DNA from: Hippopus hippopus
Lineage: Eukaryota; Mollusca; Bivalvia; Cardiida; Cardiidae
Reading direction: 5' to 3'
NCBI GenBank assembly: GCA_946811185.2
Contig: OX328099.1
Span: 21,727,859-21,791,858, forward strand
DNA length: 64,000 bases
Positions 20,564-30,292 of the stretch are shown here, in pieces (the stretch's first letter is position 1; each line of letters starts with the position of its first letter). Made by a program: the position numbers and the translations under genes. The notes under the pieces are model-generated. The model saw only the letters and a program-made list of their open reading frames with translations, was not told where the DNA came from and made no database searches.

Positions 20564-20643
20564 GATTGTTATTTTTTGACCAACGGCTAATATTTTTTCC
20601 CGACTTACTTTGACTGACTGGTACACAACAATGTGATATGAAA

Positions 20644-23600
20644 TTATTTTCTCAAACTTTTATAACCATAGGGTACAGTATCAGTACCATTTACAATAAC
20701 TCTCTTGGTGTATACAGAGCGAAACGTTTTTGTTTGTGGTTCACTGGTAACCGTTCTATCTCTGTGTCTTTTAATTCTACAATCATACTTAATTTTGATT
20801 TCTATTGTGCGATCCAAAGCACATTTCGAATATGTATCGAAATTTAGCACCTGTTTTGTATTGTAATCCAGAGTAATCCCCTTTACTTTACATTTTCTTA
20901 TCTCTTTTCCATCTTTTGTTTTCATTTTGTAAGCATAATTCTTAGGTCCAAGTCCTCTGAATTGAGTAATTTTACAAGCAGGCTCTTCATCAGTCCATTT
21001 TCCTAACCGGCTGTTAATAATAGGGGGATTCCATAATTCAGGGTCGTGAATGTACATACAACTATCTGTATCGAAATACAGAACTCTATCTTTTAACTTT
21101 TCAAGAACGCTGTACAATTCCAACCTTGCATAAGCTGTTACGTAAGAACCTACTACCACATTGGCTGTAGCGTGGGTGTCAATATGTTCCAACTTTGATT
21201 CATAGTTAACCAAGATGAATGAACAGTTCTCGTCAAAGATTTCTACATGCTTTACAATGAAATTGGGATTGGTGACTAATTCAAAATATTTAGACAGATC
21301 ACTGATGTATTCCGTCTGGGTCATTTTTTCACGCTGAGCTAATTTTCCCCAAAGGCAGTTCAACATAATCTTAGCAAATGATCTTCTCCCAGGATTTCTT
21401 TGAATACAACTTGGATCAAGACGAACACCTTCTGTCTTCTCATATTCACAAACGAACTGATCTTTTTCTGAGTCTGATTGACACCAATCTGGATAACCAC
21501 TGGCTTCTTGCTTAATTTTCAAGAAATTGTCCACATAATGTTTAAAGAACTGATCTGACACAGAATTGAAATGCCAAATTTCATACACTTGCATTAATTG
21601 ATAACCGCAGTCAAGAGCCTTGAATAATTCAAAAGTAACCCAAGTTCCGACCAAAGCCCTCTCTTCTTTACCATGTCTACAAATGTTTGAGCTTTCTTCT
21701 GCACATTTCATACAGAGTGGAAACATCATTTTGTTGTTACAGTGAACTGGGAGAATGGGGTGAAACAAATCAGTTGGAGGTAAAACTTTACACTTGATTA
21801 ATCCCTCATATTGGCGAATATTGTTCATATCAATATTCTCAGCAGACAAAATTTTTGGCTGACCTACAGGGTAGGATTTGTGTTTACAAACATAAGGGTA
21901 TAGAGAACAGATATCGATGTACTTGATTTCCTTTTTGGTTTTTTCATCAACATCATATCCAATTTTTATTGCATTACATCTTCCCCCGGACAAACCATCC
22001 CTCGGATCGATAGGATTCCCAATGTGGATATAACTTTTCAATGAGTTTTTTGTACTCTTTATCCTTCATCTTAGCATCAAATTCGTGTTCCCAAATGTAC
22101 ACTACATTATATCCCATTTCTTCGATATCTGCTATACGTTCAAAAGTACGTTCGTACAATTCAGACATGGGTTTTCCATTAATAGGATTGATCTGTTTTC
22201 GATCTGTATAGCATACAGGACAACCATGATACAAATCCCCAAGAAATTCATAAACAGTGTTTGATTGACGGTGAAAACCATCTACACTATATTTCCCGAT
22301 TTGAGCTTCACCACCATTTTTTGCATGCTGAATATTAATACCTTTTTCCTGAGCAACGCTTTGAACCCATCGTATCGCTTTCATAGAAAAGCGACGTCTG
22401 GATGAGTCTTTACTTGAAATGATAGCTATTTGATTTTCTGGTAAATATTTGCTTCGCCACACCTTGTTACAGGCATCTGCGATGGTAATCGCCTCTAAAA
22501 ATGGACAAATACCACCCTGTCCGATAAACAGCTTTCTGAATTCAGCACACCCTCGTCTGAGGATATCAACATCTGACCTACAGTACAATTCCATCTCCTT
22601 CTGAAAATTGAATTCCTCACCATTTCGAACTTTGTCATTATACCAAACTATGAATTTTGACCTAGCCTCCTCAGACATTGAGTCGGGTTTGTAATAAGAC
22701 ATATCCAAGTAGGGTCCGATGTAACTCCAAAATTCATCTGTATTCGCCCAGTGAGGAAAGTAACCTTTTTTCATTTCTTGAAGATCAAAGGTGGGCGGAA
22801 ATTTTGCCAAACCAAAACTCATGAAATTGAAAGAATCGATCAGACGTACACCATTCAGTTCTAACTTCATAATATTTTTTCCATTCATGATCAATTTTGG
22901 AAGTTTTAACCCAACTTTGACAATATAGTCAAGAATGAACTGACCGTCATAGGCTTTGAAATTATGGGCAATAGCCGTAACCCCTTTATGATGTTTTGAA
23001 AAGAGCCAGTTGCAAAATTGACTCAAAGTTTCTTCACCTTGAAAAATAACTTCCCTACCCTCTTCAAATTCACTGCATGTAGAACAATGAAAATCAAGTG
23101 ATTTATCGATACATACATCACACGCTCTGTGTGCAATACAATAATTCGGGATGTGTACGCCTGTGTCTTGTTTGCATTCAAAATCAAAGAAAATAAACTG
23201 TGGTTTTTTGACTACAGAAGAACTCGTCTCGTCATCGCTGTCATGGTTCAACTTACTTTGGTAAGGTTGAATATAGTATTGATGAGAAAAGTTAACAATT
23301 CTCTTACAGATATGACATCTTTTCTTTCCATTGCAAACATGATTTTTCTTTCTGACATGATATTGTGTACCGCATTTCGAGCAGAGTTTCACTAATTCAC
23401 AAATGGATTTCTTTTCTTTACCTTGAACATTTCTGTGATTTTCAAAGCATTCAGCACTAAAAAATCGTCTACTGCAAACACTGCAAACATATTCTTTTGA
23501 TTCTGATGGACATTTTCCTTTGTGGTAACAACCTTTACAGATATTTGAACAAGTATGACTTTCCCGGTTATTGTAACCCACATCACAGAACTCACAATAA

Positions 23601-24634
23601 TATCCACAACTAAGAAAACCTTTGATAGATTTGATGTAGTCATAATGGTTTTGATGAAAGTACAAATGTATGATCTTACTATTGGCTTTCACTTCTGGAT
23701 GTTTAAATATTTTTTCCACTTTTGAATGCTGTTGGTGAACTTTAATGACATAGCCTTTTTCATACAAGATTGCTTGAATTTTTTTGTATTCATCAATTCC
23801 TACAGACTGTGTTGGTGAAACTCCAGCTTCATGTAACAATTTCTCAGCTTCAGTCTTTTGAAAAAAGCGTTTTGAACGACAAATACGACGCCATTTTCTA
23901 TTCCATACTTCGGTGTTTTCACGTTCACTGTAGCAAATTCCCACAACAACAGCTCTTGCAAAACATAGTTGGTCATGATTGCCAATTTGAATAATAGATT
24001 TCTTCTTCTGGGCAAAAAACTTTGAATCTAATTCTGACGATCTATATTTTGGTTTTCCGCTACCACTTGGTGGTATTGTATGTGTAATGTCAAATGTCAT
24101 TAATCCATCGTTCAAGACGAAATCTGTATTCGATTGTAAAACTCGTTCAATTTCATTCAGCATAGTTTCACCTTGTAACTGGTCTGCAGCTAAAAAAGGA
24201 ATATGGATTCCTATTTCCAACGAAGGATGATTGATGGTAATTCTAATCATGTCCGTAGGGTTAGCATTTAACTTTCGAATGATTTCATGGGTAACATCGT
24301 CAAATAATCCAAGTAGTCTCTGAGGTGTTAATTCTTCAAATTTCTTAAAACTCAGCATCAGCACATGTGATTCTGTTTTAAATTTTCTTGACTTCTTATT
24401 TCCCCTTTCTGTTAAATCATATAGACTTTTCATGTCTAAGTTAGAGTTGATACTTTCATCGTCGCTGTCATTTTCTTCTTTCAGCGGCTTAGTTTTTTTC
24501 TTTTTTATTGCTGGAAATATCTCATCGTCACTTTCTTCTTTCAACGGTCTAGTTTTTTTCTTTTTTGTTGGTGGAAACACCTCATCGTCACTTTCACTGT
24601 CCGAATAGGTTATTATTCTTTTTCTTTTACCCAT
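20644..24634 (-). pseudogene. Family B (protein-primed type) DNA polymerase, broken by a +1 frameshift
   Basis: Starts MGKRKRIITYSDSESDDE with two Lys-rich repeats that look like nuclear localisation signals. An OTU-like stretch follows (DQLCFARAVV ... HQNHYDYI, about residues 240-360), then a Cys/His zinc-binding region (~365-480), 3'-5' exonuclease motifs FDFECKQ, AHNFKAYDGQF and YCRSDVDIL, then GDLYHGCP, GGRCNAI, polymerase motif A DICSLYPYV, motif B RRSFAKIMLNCLWG and motif C YFDTDSCMY. This is the pattern of Polinton-type polymerases. One extra base near 22020-22030 shifts the frame between residue ~870 and GGRCNAI, so the C-terminal catalytic half (20644 to about 22030) is in another frame. 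Everything else is open. It is divergently transcribed from the knuckle gene. Confidence 0.9.
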
Positions 24635-24792
24635 CGTTTTAGTTCTGAGTGAAAAGACAATAATGCAGAAGTGAGAGAAAACTAACAATTTATATAGCCT
24701 CTCCGTTGTAACAGTGTATAAATAGAGATGATAGTTGTGAAAATCTATTCATTCTCCTACTCAATCTCAGACAGTACAGCTGATAAAAAAAT
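24635..24792. promoter_or_regulatory. Divergent promoter between polymerase and zinc-knuckle genes
   Basis: TATATAAATT on the minus strand (24687-24696) faces the polymerase, and TATAAATA on the plus strand (24717-24724) faces the knuckle gene. They are ~20 bp apart, each 50-70 bp from its ATG. No CRE, E2F or hairpin signal. Element 2 keeps the same layout (52848-53005). Confidence 0.65.
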
Positions 24793-25644
24793 ATGAGCGA
24801 GTTAAAGCTGCAAAATACATCACCACTTAGAAAGAGGGTGTATCTGTATGTTAATCCATACACCCACGATTATGAGATCAGCAATATACCATCAAAGTAT
24901 GATGTTAAACATATCGGAAACTATGTGGGATCATTTTTATCCCAGCAACATTTAGAAGAAAAAGATGTTTACCGTACTACCAGCTACAGAGTTTTGGATC
25001 AAGCGATGATTGACAAACGATATGGTGCGAATGGTGTGAGAACAAATATTTGTTTCACATGCAACGAAGCAGGACATTGGGCCAAAGAATGTCCAGAAAA
25101 AGAAAATCAGTTAGGAACAATTGTTTTTGTCTACGTGAATCCACACAGTCACGACATTGAGATTTTACCATCGTTTTACAACGTTGATGGTCTCAAAGAT
25201 ATAAAATTCGTCGGTACACTAAATTCATTCTGCAGTGAAAATACATGGAAAAAAAGTTCACCACAAGCTACATCCTCATCGGTTGAAACTCAGACCGTAG
25301 ACATGCAGAGCGATACGATGGATATCAATGATTCAGAAATCTGCAAAATAACAGAGCAGGTAGAGAAAAAAATATCTGCAATACGAAAAAATCTAAGAAA
25401 ACAACAAACTTTGGATCTAAGAAAACAACAAACTTTGGATCTAAAAAACAACAAATTTTCTGCAGAACCGGGTTGCTCGTACGGAAAGGAAAAACAGCAA
25501 AACAACGAAAAGAAGAAAAAACGAGTAACAAAACACGAGGACAAAATCTGTCCAGATGTGGAATTAAAAACCAACGAAAGGAAAAGAAAACGTAAAACCA
25601 GATGTGAATCTGACATTCCAAAGAAAAAAAGAAAAACATACTGA
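24793..25644 (+). CDS. 283-aa CCHC zinc-knuckle protein
   Basis: One CCHC knuckle (CFTCNEAGHWAKEC, CX2CX4HX4C, about residues 84-97) lies between two copies of the same domain: VYLYVNPYTHDYEI...YDVKHIGNYVGSF (about 16-50) and VFVYVNPHSHDIEI...DGLKDIKFVGTL (about 110-143). The second half is low complexity, with a duplicated RKQQTLDL, then a Lys/Arg-rich tail ending KKKRKTY that may be nuclear. Zinc knuckles of this type usually bind single-stranded nucleic acid. A role in replication with the divergent polymerase is inference. AATAAA occurs at 25790-25795. I do not recognise the duplicated domain. The copy in element 2 is frameshifted. Confidence 0.8.
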   Translation: MSELKLQNTSPLRKRVYLYVNPYTHDYEISNIPSKYDVKHIGNYVGSFLSQQHLEEKDVYRTTSYRVLDQAMIDKRYGANGVRTNICFTCNEAGHWAKECPEKENQLGTIVFVYVNPHSHDIEILPSFYNVDGLKDIKFVGTLNSFCSENTWKKSSPQATSSSVETQTVDMQSDTMDINDSEICKITEQVEKKISAIRKNLRKQQTLDLRKQQTLDLKNNKFSAEPGCSYGKEKQQNNEKKKKRVTKHEDKICPDVELKTNERKRKRKTRCESDIPKKKRKTY

Positions 25645-25901
25645 GTGAAAAAAAGATTTCAATACAATATTGAATATAAACAAAAAAAGACTGACTTGAT
25701 TTTTTTCATTCATTTTTTTGTCTTTACAGGTCATTCATTTTTTACAGTTCATGATTTGATTTTTTTCATTGTACATAAGTTCTTTTTGAAATAAAAAAAT
25801 ATAAAATAATTACTTCTTACTTTTGACTTTTTTCTAGTTGTGACTGTAAGTCTTTTTACTTTTGACAATTTGAGAAGAAAGATCTTTCATGCTAAATGGT
25901 T

Positions 25902-25917
25902 GGCCCTGAAAAGGGCT
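25902..25917 (-). terminator. Histone-like stem-loop after the zinc-ribbon gene
   Basis: Minus strand AGCCCT-TTTC-AGGGCC then AACCATTTAGCATGAAAGATC, 33 bp beyond the stop of the gene at 25950-26156. Confidence 0.65.
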
Positions 25918-25949
25918 TTTTTTGAAGGATCTCACATTGACATCCAGCT

Positions 25950-26156
25950 CTACGATTCTTCCGCCCGATCCACTGGGATGATTTCACACCCACAGTGTTC
26001 ACAGCAAATCGTCGAACCTTCATCATCATCGTAAAATCCTTCATCTGTATCTGGACAGTTATGCTTCTGGCCAAGATACTCAAGTATGGTAAAACATTTC
26101 CCACACTCTATCAGACATCTGTTTGCACAGTGAGGGCACACAAGAATTCGAACCAT
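25950..26156 (-). CDS. 68-aa double zinc-ribbon protein
   Basis: The sequence has CPHC(ANR)C...CGKC near the N-terminus and CCEHCGCE near the C-terminus, separated by an acidic linker (TDEGFYDDDEG). This gives four or more CxxC-type pairs, as in zinc ribbons. MVRILVCPHC is its start. Element 2 has an intact 68-aa homologue (51511-51717). A CRE/E2F/TATA cassette lies just upstream (TATA at 26196-26202) and a histone-like stem-loop follows. Ribbon proteins of this size occur as transcription accessory factors in many DNA viruses, but I cannot assign a function. Confidence 0.8.
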   Translation of the reverse strand: MVRILVCPHCANRCLIECGKCFTILEYLGQKHNCPDTDEGFYDDDEGSTICCEHCGCEIIPVDRAEES

Positions 26157-26189
26157 TCTGGAACAAATATGATTTTATGTAAAATATCA

Positions 26190-26275
26190 CTGGGCTTTAT
26201 AGCTTTACAGGAGGATTGAACTAGATGACCCATGACGTCATTTTCTCCTATGTTTTTCCCGCGTCGGCGTTTCAT
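26190..26275 (-). promoter_or_regulatory. E2F-like/CRE/TATA cassette for the zinc-ribbon gene
   Basis: Minus strand: GCGGGAAA (26255-26262), TGACGTCA (26233-26240), CTATAAA (26196-26202), ATG at 26156. The upstream CCAAT-containing part of the cassette is replaced by unrelated sequence, with only an ATTGGG-like word near 26283. Confidence 0.7.
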
Positions 26276-26369
26276 TAACATTGCCCAATTAAATCGATAG
26301 TTATATTGGTGTTTTTTCACCACTCCCATTTCGGTGTCACACAGTTCAATCCTGGTGTTTTCCGTCAGG

Positions 26370-26505
26370 TCCGCACTCTTTAAAAATTTCAATCCTCTGT
26401 AAACGTATAAAAAACTCAGCGTTATTTTCATACAATCACCATTTCTTTGATTCTCACCTAACGACCACTTCGCAATCAGTATCAATATTCAGAGACAGTT
26501 TCAAT
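26370..26505 (+). promoter_or_regulatory. Class II promoter of the 220-aa gene
   Basis: CTCTTTAAAAATTTCAATCC, CTGTAAACGTATAAAAAACT (TATA at 26406-26412), GTTATTTTCATACAATCACC, TCACCTAACGACCACTTCG, then CAGTATCAATATTC before the ATG. It is the same as the cassette of the 88-aa genes. Confidence 0.55.
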
Positions 26506-27168
26506 ATGAAGCACAACTTAGATGAAACCAACTTGGACGATTTTCCATCAGTGGAAAACAATGGAGACGTTCTTTCATCAGTTATGAATTCGACAATCAT
26601 CAATCCACTACCGGAGTTAAATTCGACAACCATCATTCCAGCGACGGTGTTTGACAACATTTATGAAGAGGTAAAGCAGCTAAATTTGAAACAAGATAGC
26701 ATGATGATCCGAATCATAGATCAGCTGGAGACTTTAAACAGACATTTGGAGGAAATTAAAACTTTAAGCGCAAGTACTGATCAGCTCAGTAGAAATATCG
26801 AGGTACTACGTCAACAGGATCAGTGCATTTCAACAACTCCTGTGAAGATTCCTGTGGAGTTCGAGTTTGATAAATCCAATCTTCACAAGTTAGTGGACTC
26901 TATCGTAAGTGTTGTGAAGAAAAATCAACCAAAGAAAAAACAGCCAGAGGAAAAACAACCAAGAAAAACAACAAAGCGGAAATCTGAGGAAGATGCTAAC
27001 CATCTCCACAAGAAGCAGCGAGTTGATCAAAAACCAACTACACCAATACTGACAGGCCAGGGTAAATACGGGAAAAACATTGACAATCACGTTGATTTCA
27101 AGATCCCGAAAAAACCAAAGACAGAGCGAAAACAATCAAGAAAAAACAACAAAACGGTAGGAATATGA
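26506..27168 (+). CDS. 220-aa coiled-coil protein with basic C-terminus
   Basis: Not recognised. Residues ~45-110 form a likely coiled coil (VFDNIYEEVKQLNLKQDSM to LSRNIEVLRQQDQ). From ~140 it is Lys/Gln/Pro-rich (KKNQPKKKQPEEKQPRKTTK), with KIPKKPKTERK near the end. An acidic N-terminus precedes the coil. Element 2 has an intact 220-aa homologue (50500-51162). A structural or DNA-binding role is possible; the basic tail could be a nuclear signal. It ends at the edge of the outer inverted repeat and has no hairpin after it; AATAAA at 27571-27576 could serve. Confidence 0.8.
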   Translation: MKHNLDETNLDDFPSVENNGDVLSSVMNSTIINPLPELNSTTIIPATVFDNIYEEVKQLNLKQDSMMIRIIDQLETLNRHLEEIKTLSASTDQLSRNIEVLRQQDQCISTTPVKIPVEFEFDKSNLHKLVDSIVSVVKKNQPKKKQPEEKQPRKTTKRKSEEDANHLHKKQRVDQKPTTPILTGQGKYGKNIDNHVDFKIPKKPKTERKQSRKNNKTVGI

Positions 27169-27600
27169 AAACAAATATGAAACTCGCGGTGTTTGCGAAT
27201 TTGCATTGCATAAAATTTTGTTATATACTGTTTTGAGAATAATTCACTGTAAATAATTCATTGCGAAAAAATAATTCAGTGTGATTTTTTTCATTGTGAA
27301 TAATTCATTGTGAAAAAATATTTCAGTGCGATTTTTTCATTGTCAAGAAATTGTTTTTTATGATGTATTATAAAAATGTTTCCTTGTGATTTTTTCATTG
27401 TCAAGAAATTTTTTATGCTGTATTGTAAAAAAATGTTTCCTTGTGATTTTTTTCGTTGTCAAGAAATTTTTTATGATGTTTTGTAAAAAATGTTTCCTCG
27501 TGATTTTTTTCATTGTCAAGAAATTTTTTATGATGCATTGCAAAAAATGTTTCATTGTTTAGTTCTGTTCAATAAATAAAAGTTCAATAAATAAAAGTTC
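27169..27600 (+). repeat. AT-rich tandem repeats, right side of element 1
   Basis: Units contain TTTCATTGTCAAGAAATTTT, TATGATGTATTATAAAAATG and TTTCCTTGTGATTTTTT. It is the inverted counterpart of 19500-19912. It begins with the GTATTTGCGAATTTGCATTG-type word that, on the other side, is the 3' end of the 216-aa gene. Confidence 0.6.
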
Positions 27601-27872
27601 AAAAAACAATAGAGCTCTTCATTCTGTTTTTCCCCAAAGACTTGTTTTGTCTACATTTTTTCCATACATCGTCTCATAACTTTTTTGCTATATTAGCATG
27701 AAACGTAGCATGGAAAAAAATGTATGTGCTTTCTGCCAGACCGAGCTCTTTTAAAAATTTCAAGTCTCTGTAAACGTATAAAGCCCAGCGTTATTTTCAC
27801 ACATTCACCATTTTTGGCTCTCAGCTAACGATCACTTCGGAAGCAGTATCAATATTCGGAAGCAGTATCAAT

Positions 27873-28105
27873 ATGGGGGGGAGATAAATTATCAACTACA
27901 TGAGGCTCTCCAAGAATATCTAAATGCAGGTCAACAGTTATTACAACTAAACACTCACTTTATAGGAGAGGAGAAATAAAACCAACTACAACCTATAACA
28001 CAGCTCTACAAAGATCTCGGCGAAAGATTACTTCAACTATTTTAAAAGACAACGTCTGACATCATCTTAGCCATTTACCAAGCGAATTTCGGATGTTGTC
28101 ATTAG
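27873..28105 (+). pseudogene. Second 88-aa-type gene copy, degenerate
   Basis: Follows a class II promoter (27735-27872) and aligns with the 76-aa gene at 49643-49873. It has extra G's after the ATG that break the frame at once, and several further stops (for example TAA within the EEEQN position). It ends at a TAG (28103-28105), followed by a weak AGCCT/ACCCC-type remnant of the hairpin near 28140. Clearly inactive. Confidence 0.7.
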
Positions 28106-28269
28106 AAGTGGAAAAAAACATAGCCTCCAAAAAACAAAACACCCCTTTTCAGGGCTACCCATCTTAAATAAACATCTTTCTTTTCATTTTGTCAGAAGAC
28201 TCATAATCAAAAAAGTCATAGGTTAGTTAAACTCTAGTTTTTCTAACCCGAACAAGAAAATGTAACAAA

Positions 28270-28440
28270 ACCGCGGATTGGTCAAAAATAAAACATTTAG
28301 TATTAGAAAAACAACGGTGAATCTGATTGGATAACATTAATTTGGAGCCAAAACAGCATGAAACGCCGACGCGGGAAAAACATAGGATAAAATGACGTCA
28401 TGGGTCAACTAGTTCAATCCTCCTGTAAAGCTATAAAACC
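28270..28440 (+). promoter_or_regulatory. CCAAT/E2F-like/CRE/TATA cassette, right arm of element 1
   Basis: ATTGG (28276, 28327), GCGGGAAA (28371-28378), TGACGTCA (28393-28400), CTATAAAA (28431-28438), ATG at 28488. Confidence 0.75.
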
Positions 28441-28487
28441 CAGCGTTATTTTCCCGCACATCATTCATCTCTCCGACGTACAACAAA

Positions 28488-28721
28488 ATGGAATGCGCAC
28501 TTCGAGATATGGATTTCTGGGAGCTTGCCCAGCTATCGTCAAAAGAAAAGAAGAAAAAGGAGAAGAAGAAGTTCAGCGTGCCCCAGACCGAGTGCTGGGA
28601 TAGTGACAACGAGCCACCGTTCTCACTTCAATACAACTTAGATGCTCAGGAGCTAAAAAGGATAAGGAGGCGGGCTGCGAGTAGCTGTCCGGCGTGCAGG
28701 AAGGTTGGAGGTTGTGCTTAA
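28488..28721 (+). CDS. 77-aa TIR-encoded CPxC protein (right copy)
   Basis: Same protein as the left copy except one Glu/Lys difference in the Lys-rich stretch. It has the same promoter cassette, the same hairpin around the stop (GGAGGTTGTG ... CACAACCTCC) and the same downstream stem-loop. Having a gene in both TIRs gives the element two copies. Confidence 0.8.
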   Translation: MECALRDMDFWELAQLSSKEKKKKEKKKFSVPQTECWDSDNEPPFSLQYNLDAQELKRIRRRAASSCPACRKVGGCA

Positions 28722-28765
28722 AAACACAACCTCCAAAACCAGGTCCCTTTTAGGGACACCCCAAC

Positions 28766-28781
28766 AGCCCTTTTCAGGGCT
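28766..28781 (+). terminator. Histone-like stem-loop after the right CPxC gene
   Basis: AGCCCT-TTTC-AGGGCT, AACCA, then CACGAAAGTTCTACC. A weaker hairpin GGTCCC-TTTT-AGGGAC lies ~20 bp upstream. Confidence 0.7.
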
Positions 28782-28934
28782 AACCATCTACCACGAAAGT
28801 TCTACCTTTCTTCAAATTGTCAGACGTAAGTTCTATCTTTTCTTCAAATTGTCATTTCTTCAAATTGTCAGACGAAAGTTCTACCTTCAAGCTATCAGAC
28901 GAAAGTTCTATCTTCAAGTTGTCATTTCTTCAAA

Positions 28935-29290
28935 TTGTCACAGCTCTTTTCAGAGCTAACCCAACAGTCCTTTTCAGGACTAACCATCTACCACGAAAGT
29001 TCTATCTTCAAGATGTCAGACGAAAGTTCTACCTTCAAGCTATCAGACGAAAGTTCTATCTTCAAGTTGTCATTTCTTCAAATTGTCACAGCTCTTTTCA
29101 GAGCTAACCCAACAGTCCTTTTCAGGACTAACCATCTACCACGAAAGTTCTATCTTCAAGATGTCAGACGAAAGTTCTACCTTCAAGCTATCAGACGAAA
29201 GTTCTATCTTCAAGTTGTCATTTCTTCAAATTGTCACAGCTCTTTTCAGAGCTAACCCAACAGTCCTTTTCAGGACTAACCATCTACCAC
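28935..29290 (+). repeat. Array of paired histone-type hairpins, right arm of element 1
   Basis: Three ~148-bp units with AGCTCT-TTTC-AGAGCT, AACCCAAC, AGTCCT-TTTC-AGGACT, AACCATCTACCACGAAAG, then repeated GACGAAAGTTCTA words. Confidence 0.8.
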
Positions 29291-29404
29291 GAAAGTTCTA
29301 TCTTTCTTCAAAATTGTCATTTCTTCAAATTGTCAAACTTCTTTTAGAAGAGATGCGCTCCAAAAGAGTTATACTCCAGAGAGTTATACTGCAAAGAGTA
29401 AAAA

Positions 29405-30010
29405 AACTCAGAAAAAAGACTAAGTCCAACCCAGTGCTCAGTCTTTTAGAAAGAAAAAAATCATTCATAATTGCGGAAAAAAGACTAAGTCCAACTCAAT
29501 GGTCAACCTTTTAGAAAGAGAGAAAATCATTCATAGGGGAAAAAAAGCTAAGACCAACTCAGTGATATAGGATAAATTTCCTTTTAGAAAAGAGAAATCA
29601 TTCATAGAGATGCAGAAAAAAGTCTAAGTCCAACTCAATGGTCAGGCTTTTAGAAAGAGAGAAAATCATCCATAGGGTAAAAAAACTAAGTCCATCTCAG
29701 TGATCAGGCATTTAGAAAGAGAAAAAATCATCCATAGGGTGAAAAAACTAAGTCCAACTCAATGTCAAAGCATTTAGAAAGAAAAATCATACATAGGTGA
29801 AGAAAAAACTAAGTCCAACTCAATGTCCAGGTATTTAGAAAGAAAAAAGTCTAAGTCCAACTCAATGGTCAGGCTTTTAGAAAGAGAGAAAATCAATCAT
29901 AGGGTGAAAAAACTAAGTCCAACTCAGTGTTCAGGCTTACCCTTAGCATATGGGTAAAAAAAAAACTAAGTCCAACTCAGTGATCAGGCTTACCCTTTAC
30001 TTTCCCTTAA
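29405..30010 (+). repeat. Subterminal tandem repeats, right arm of element 1
   Basis: Mirror of 15605-16210: about ten CTAAGTCCAACTCA units. Confidence 0.75.
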
Positions 30011-30223
30011 CTTTCACTTTTTTGCAGAAAAATTCCACTCAGGGAGGAGAGCCTGGGTAATTTTATCCCCAGAGTAACACCCACAAGGCCGCCATTTTGA
30101 ATGCTAAATCCCTCTCAGGGAGGGTAGAATAGGTAAAAATAGGGAATATAAAAAATGCAAATTCTTTCGGGAGGGCAGAATAGGGACAAATTTCTTCCAG
30201 GGAGGGTGATGTAGGGCACTCGG

Positions 30224-30277
30224 GGAGGAGAGTATAGACCCCTGACCATGGCCTGGCAGGGGTCTATACTCTCCTCC
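30224..30277. repeat. Terminal hairpin palindrome, right end of element 1
   Basis: Mirror of 15338-15391, with a perfect 21-bp stem. Confidence 0.85.
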
Positions 30278-30286
30278 TATACTACT

Positions 30287-30292
30287 TGTATA
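30287..30292. repeat. 6-bp target site duplication, right of element 1
   Basis: TGTATA, identical to 15323-15328. Confidence 0.9.

Larger units (their letters stand above)
15329..30286 (-). mobile_element. Polinton/Maverick-like element 1 (complete ends, no integrase or capsid genes)
   Basis: The 14,958-bp unit starts AGTAGTATAGGAGGAGAG and ends with the reverse complement. It is flanked by exact 6-bp duplications (TGTATA) and has ~2.14-kb near-identical terminal inverted repeats. It encodes a protein-primed-type family B DNA polymerase plus small proteins. 6-bp duplications, AG termini, long inverted repeats and this polymerase family are the known hallmarks of Polintons. I find no DDE integrase, adenain-like protease, FtsK/HerA ATPase or jelly-roll capsid gene in any frame with substantial length. 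The polymerase is read leftwards, i.e. element 1 is inverted relative to element 2 at 47112. The unique core is ~7.2 kb; beyond it lies a further diverged inverted repeat inside the TIRs. Confidence 0.85.
28143..30286 (-). repeat. Right terminal inverted repeat of element 1
   Basis: Reverse complement of 15329-17471. Confidence 0.9.

Noticed and set aside
21974..22041. Programmed frameshift in the element 1 polymerase
   Set aside because: Element 2 reads through the same place in one frame with one base less and there is no slippery site; an insertion is simpler.
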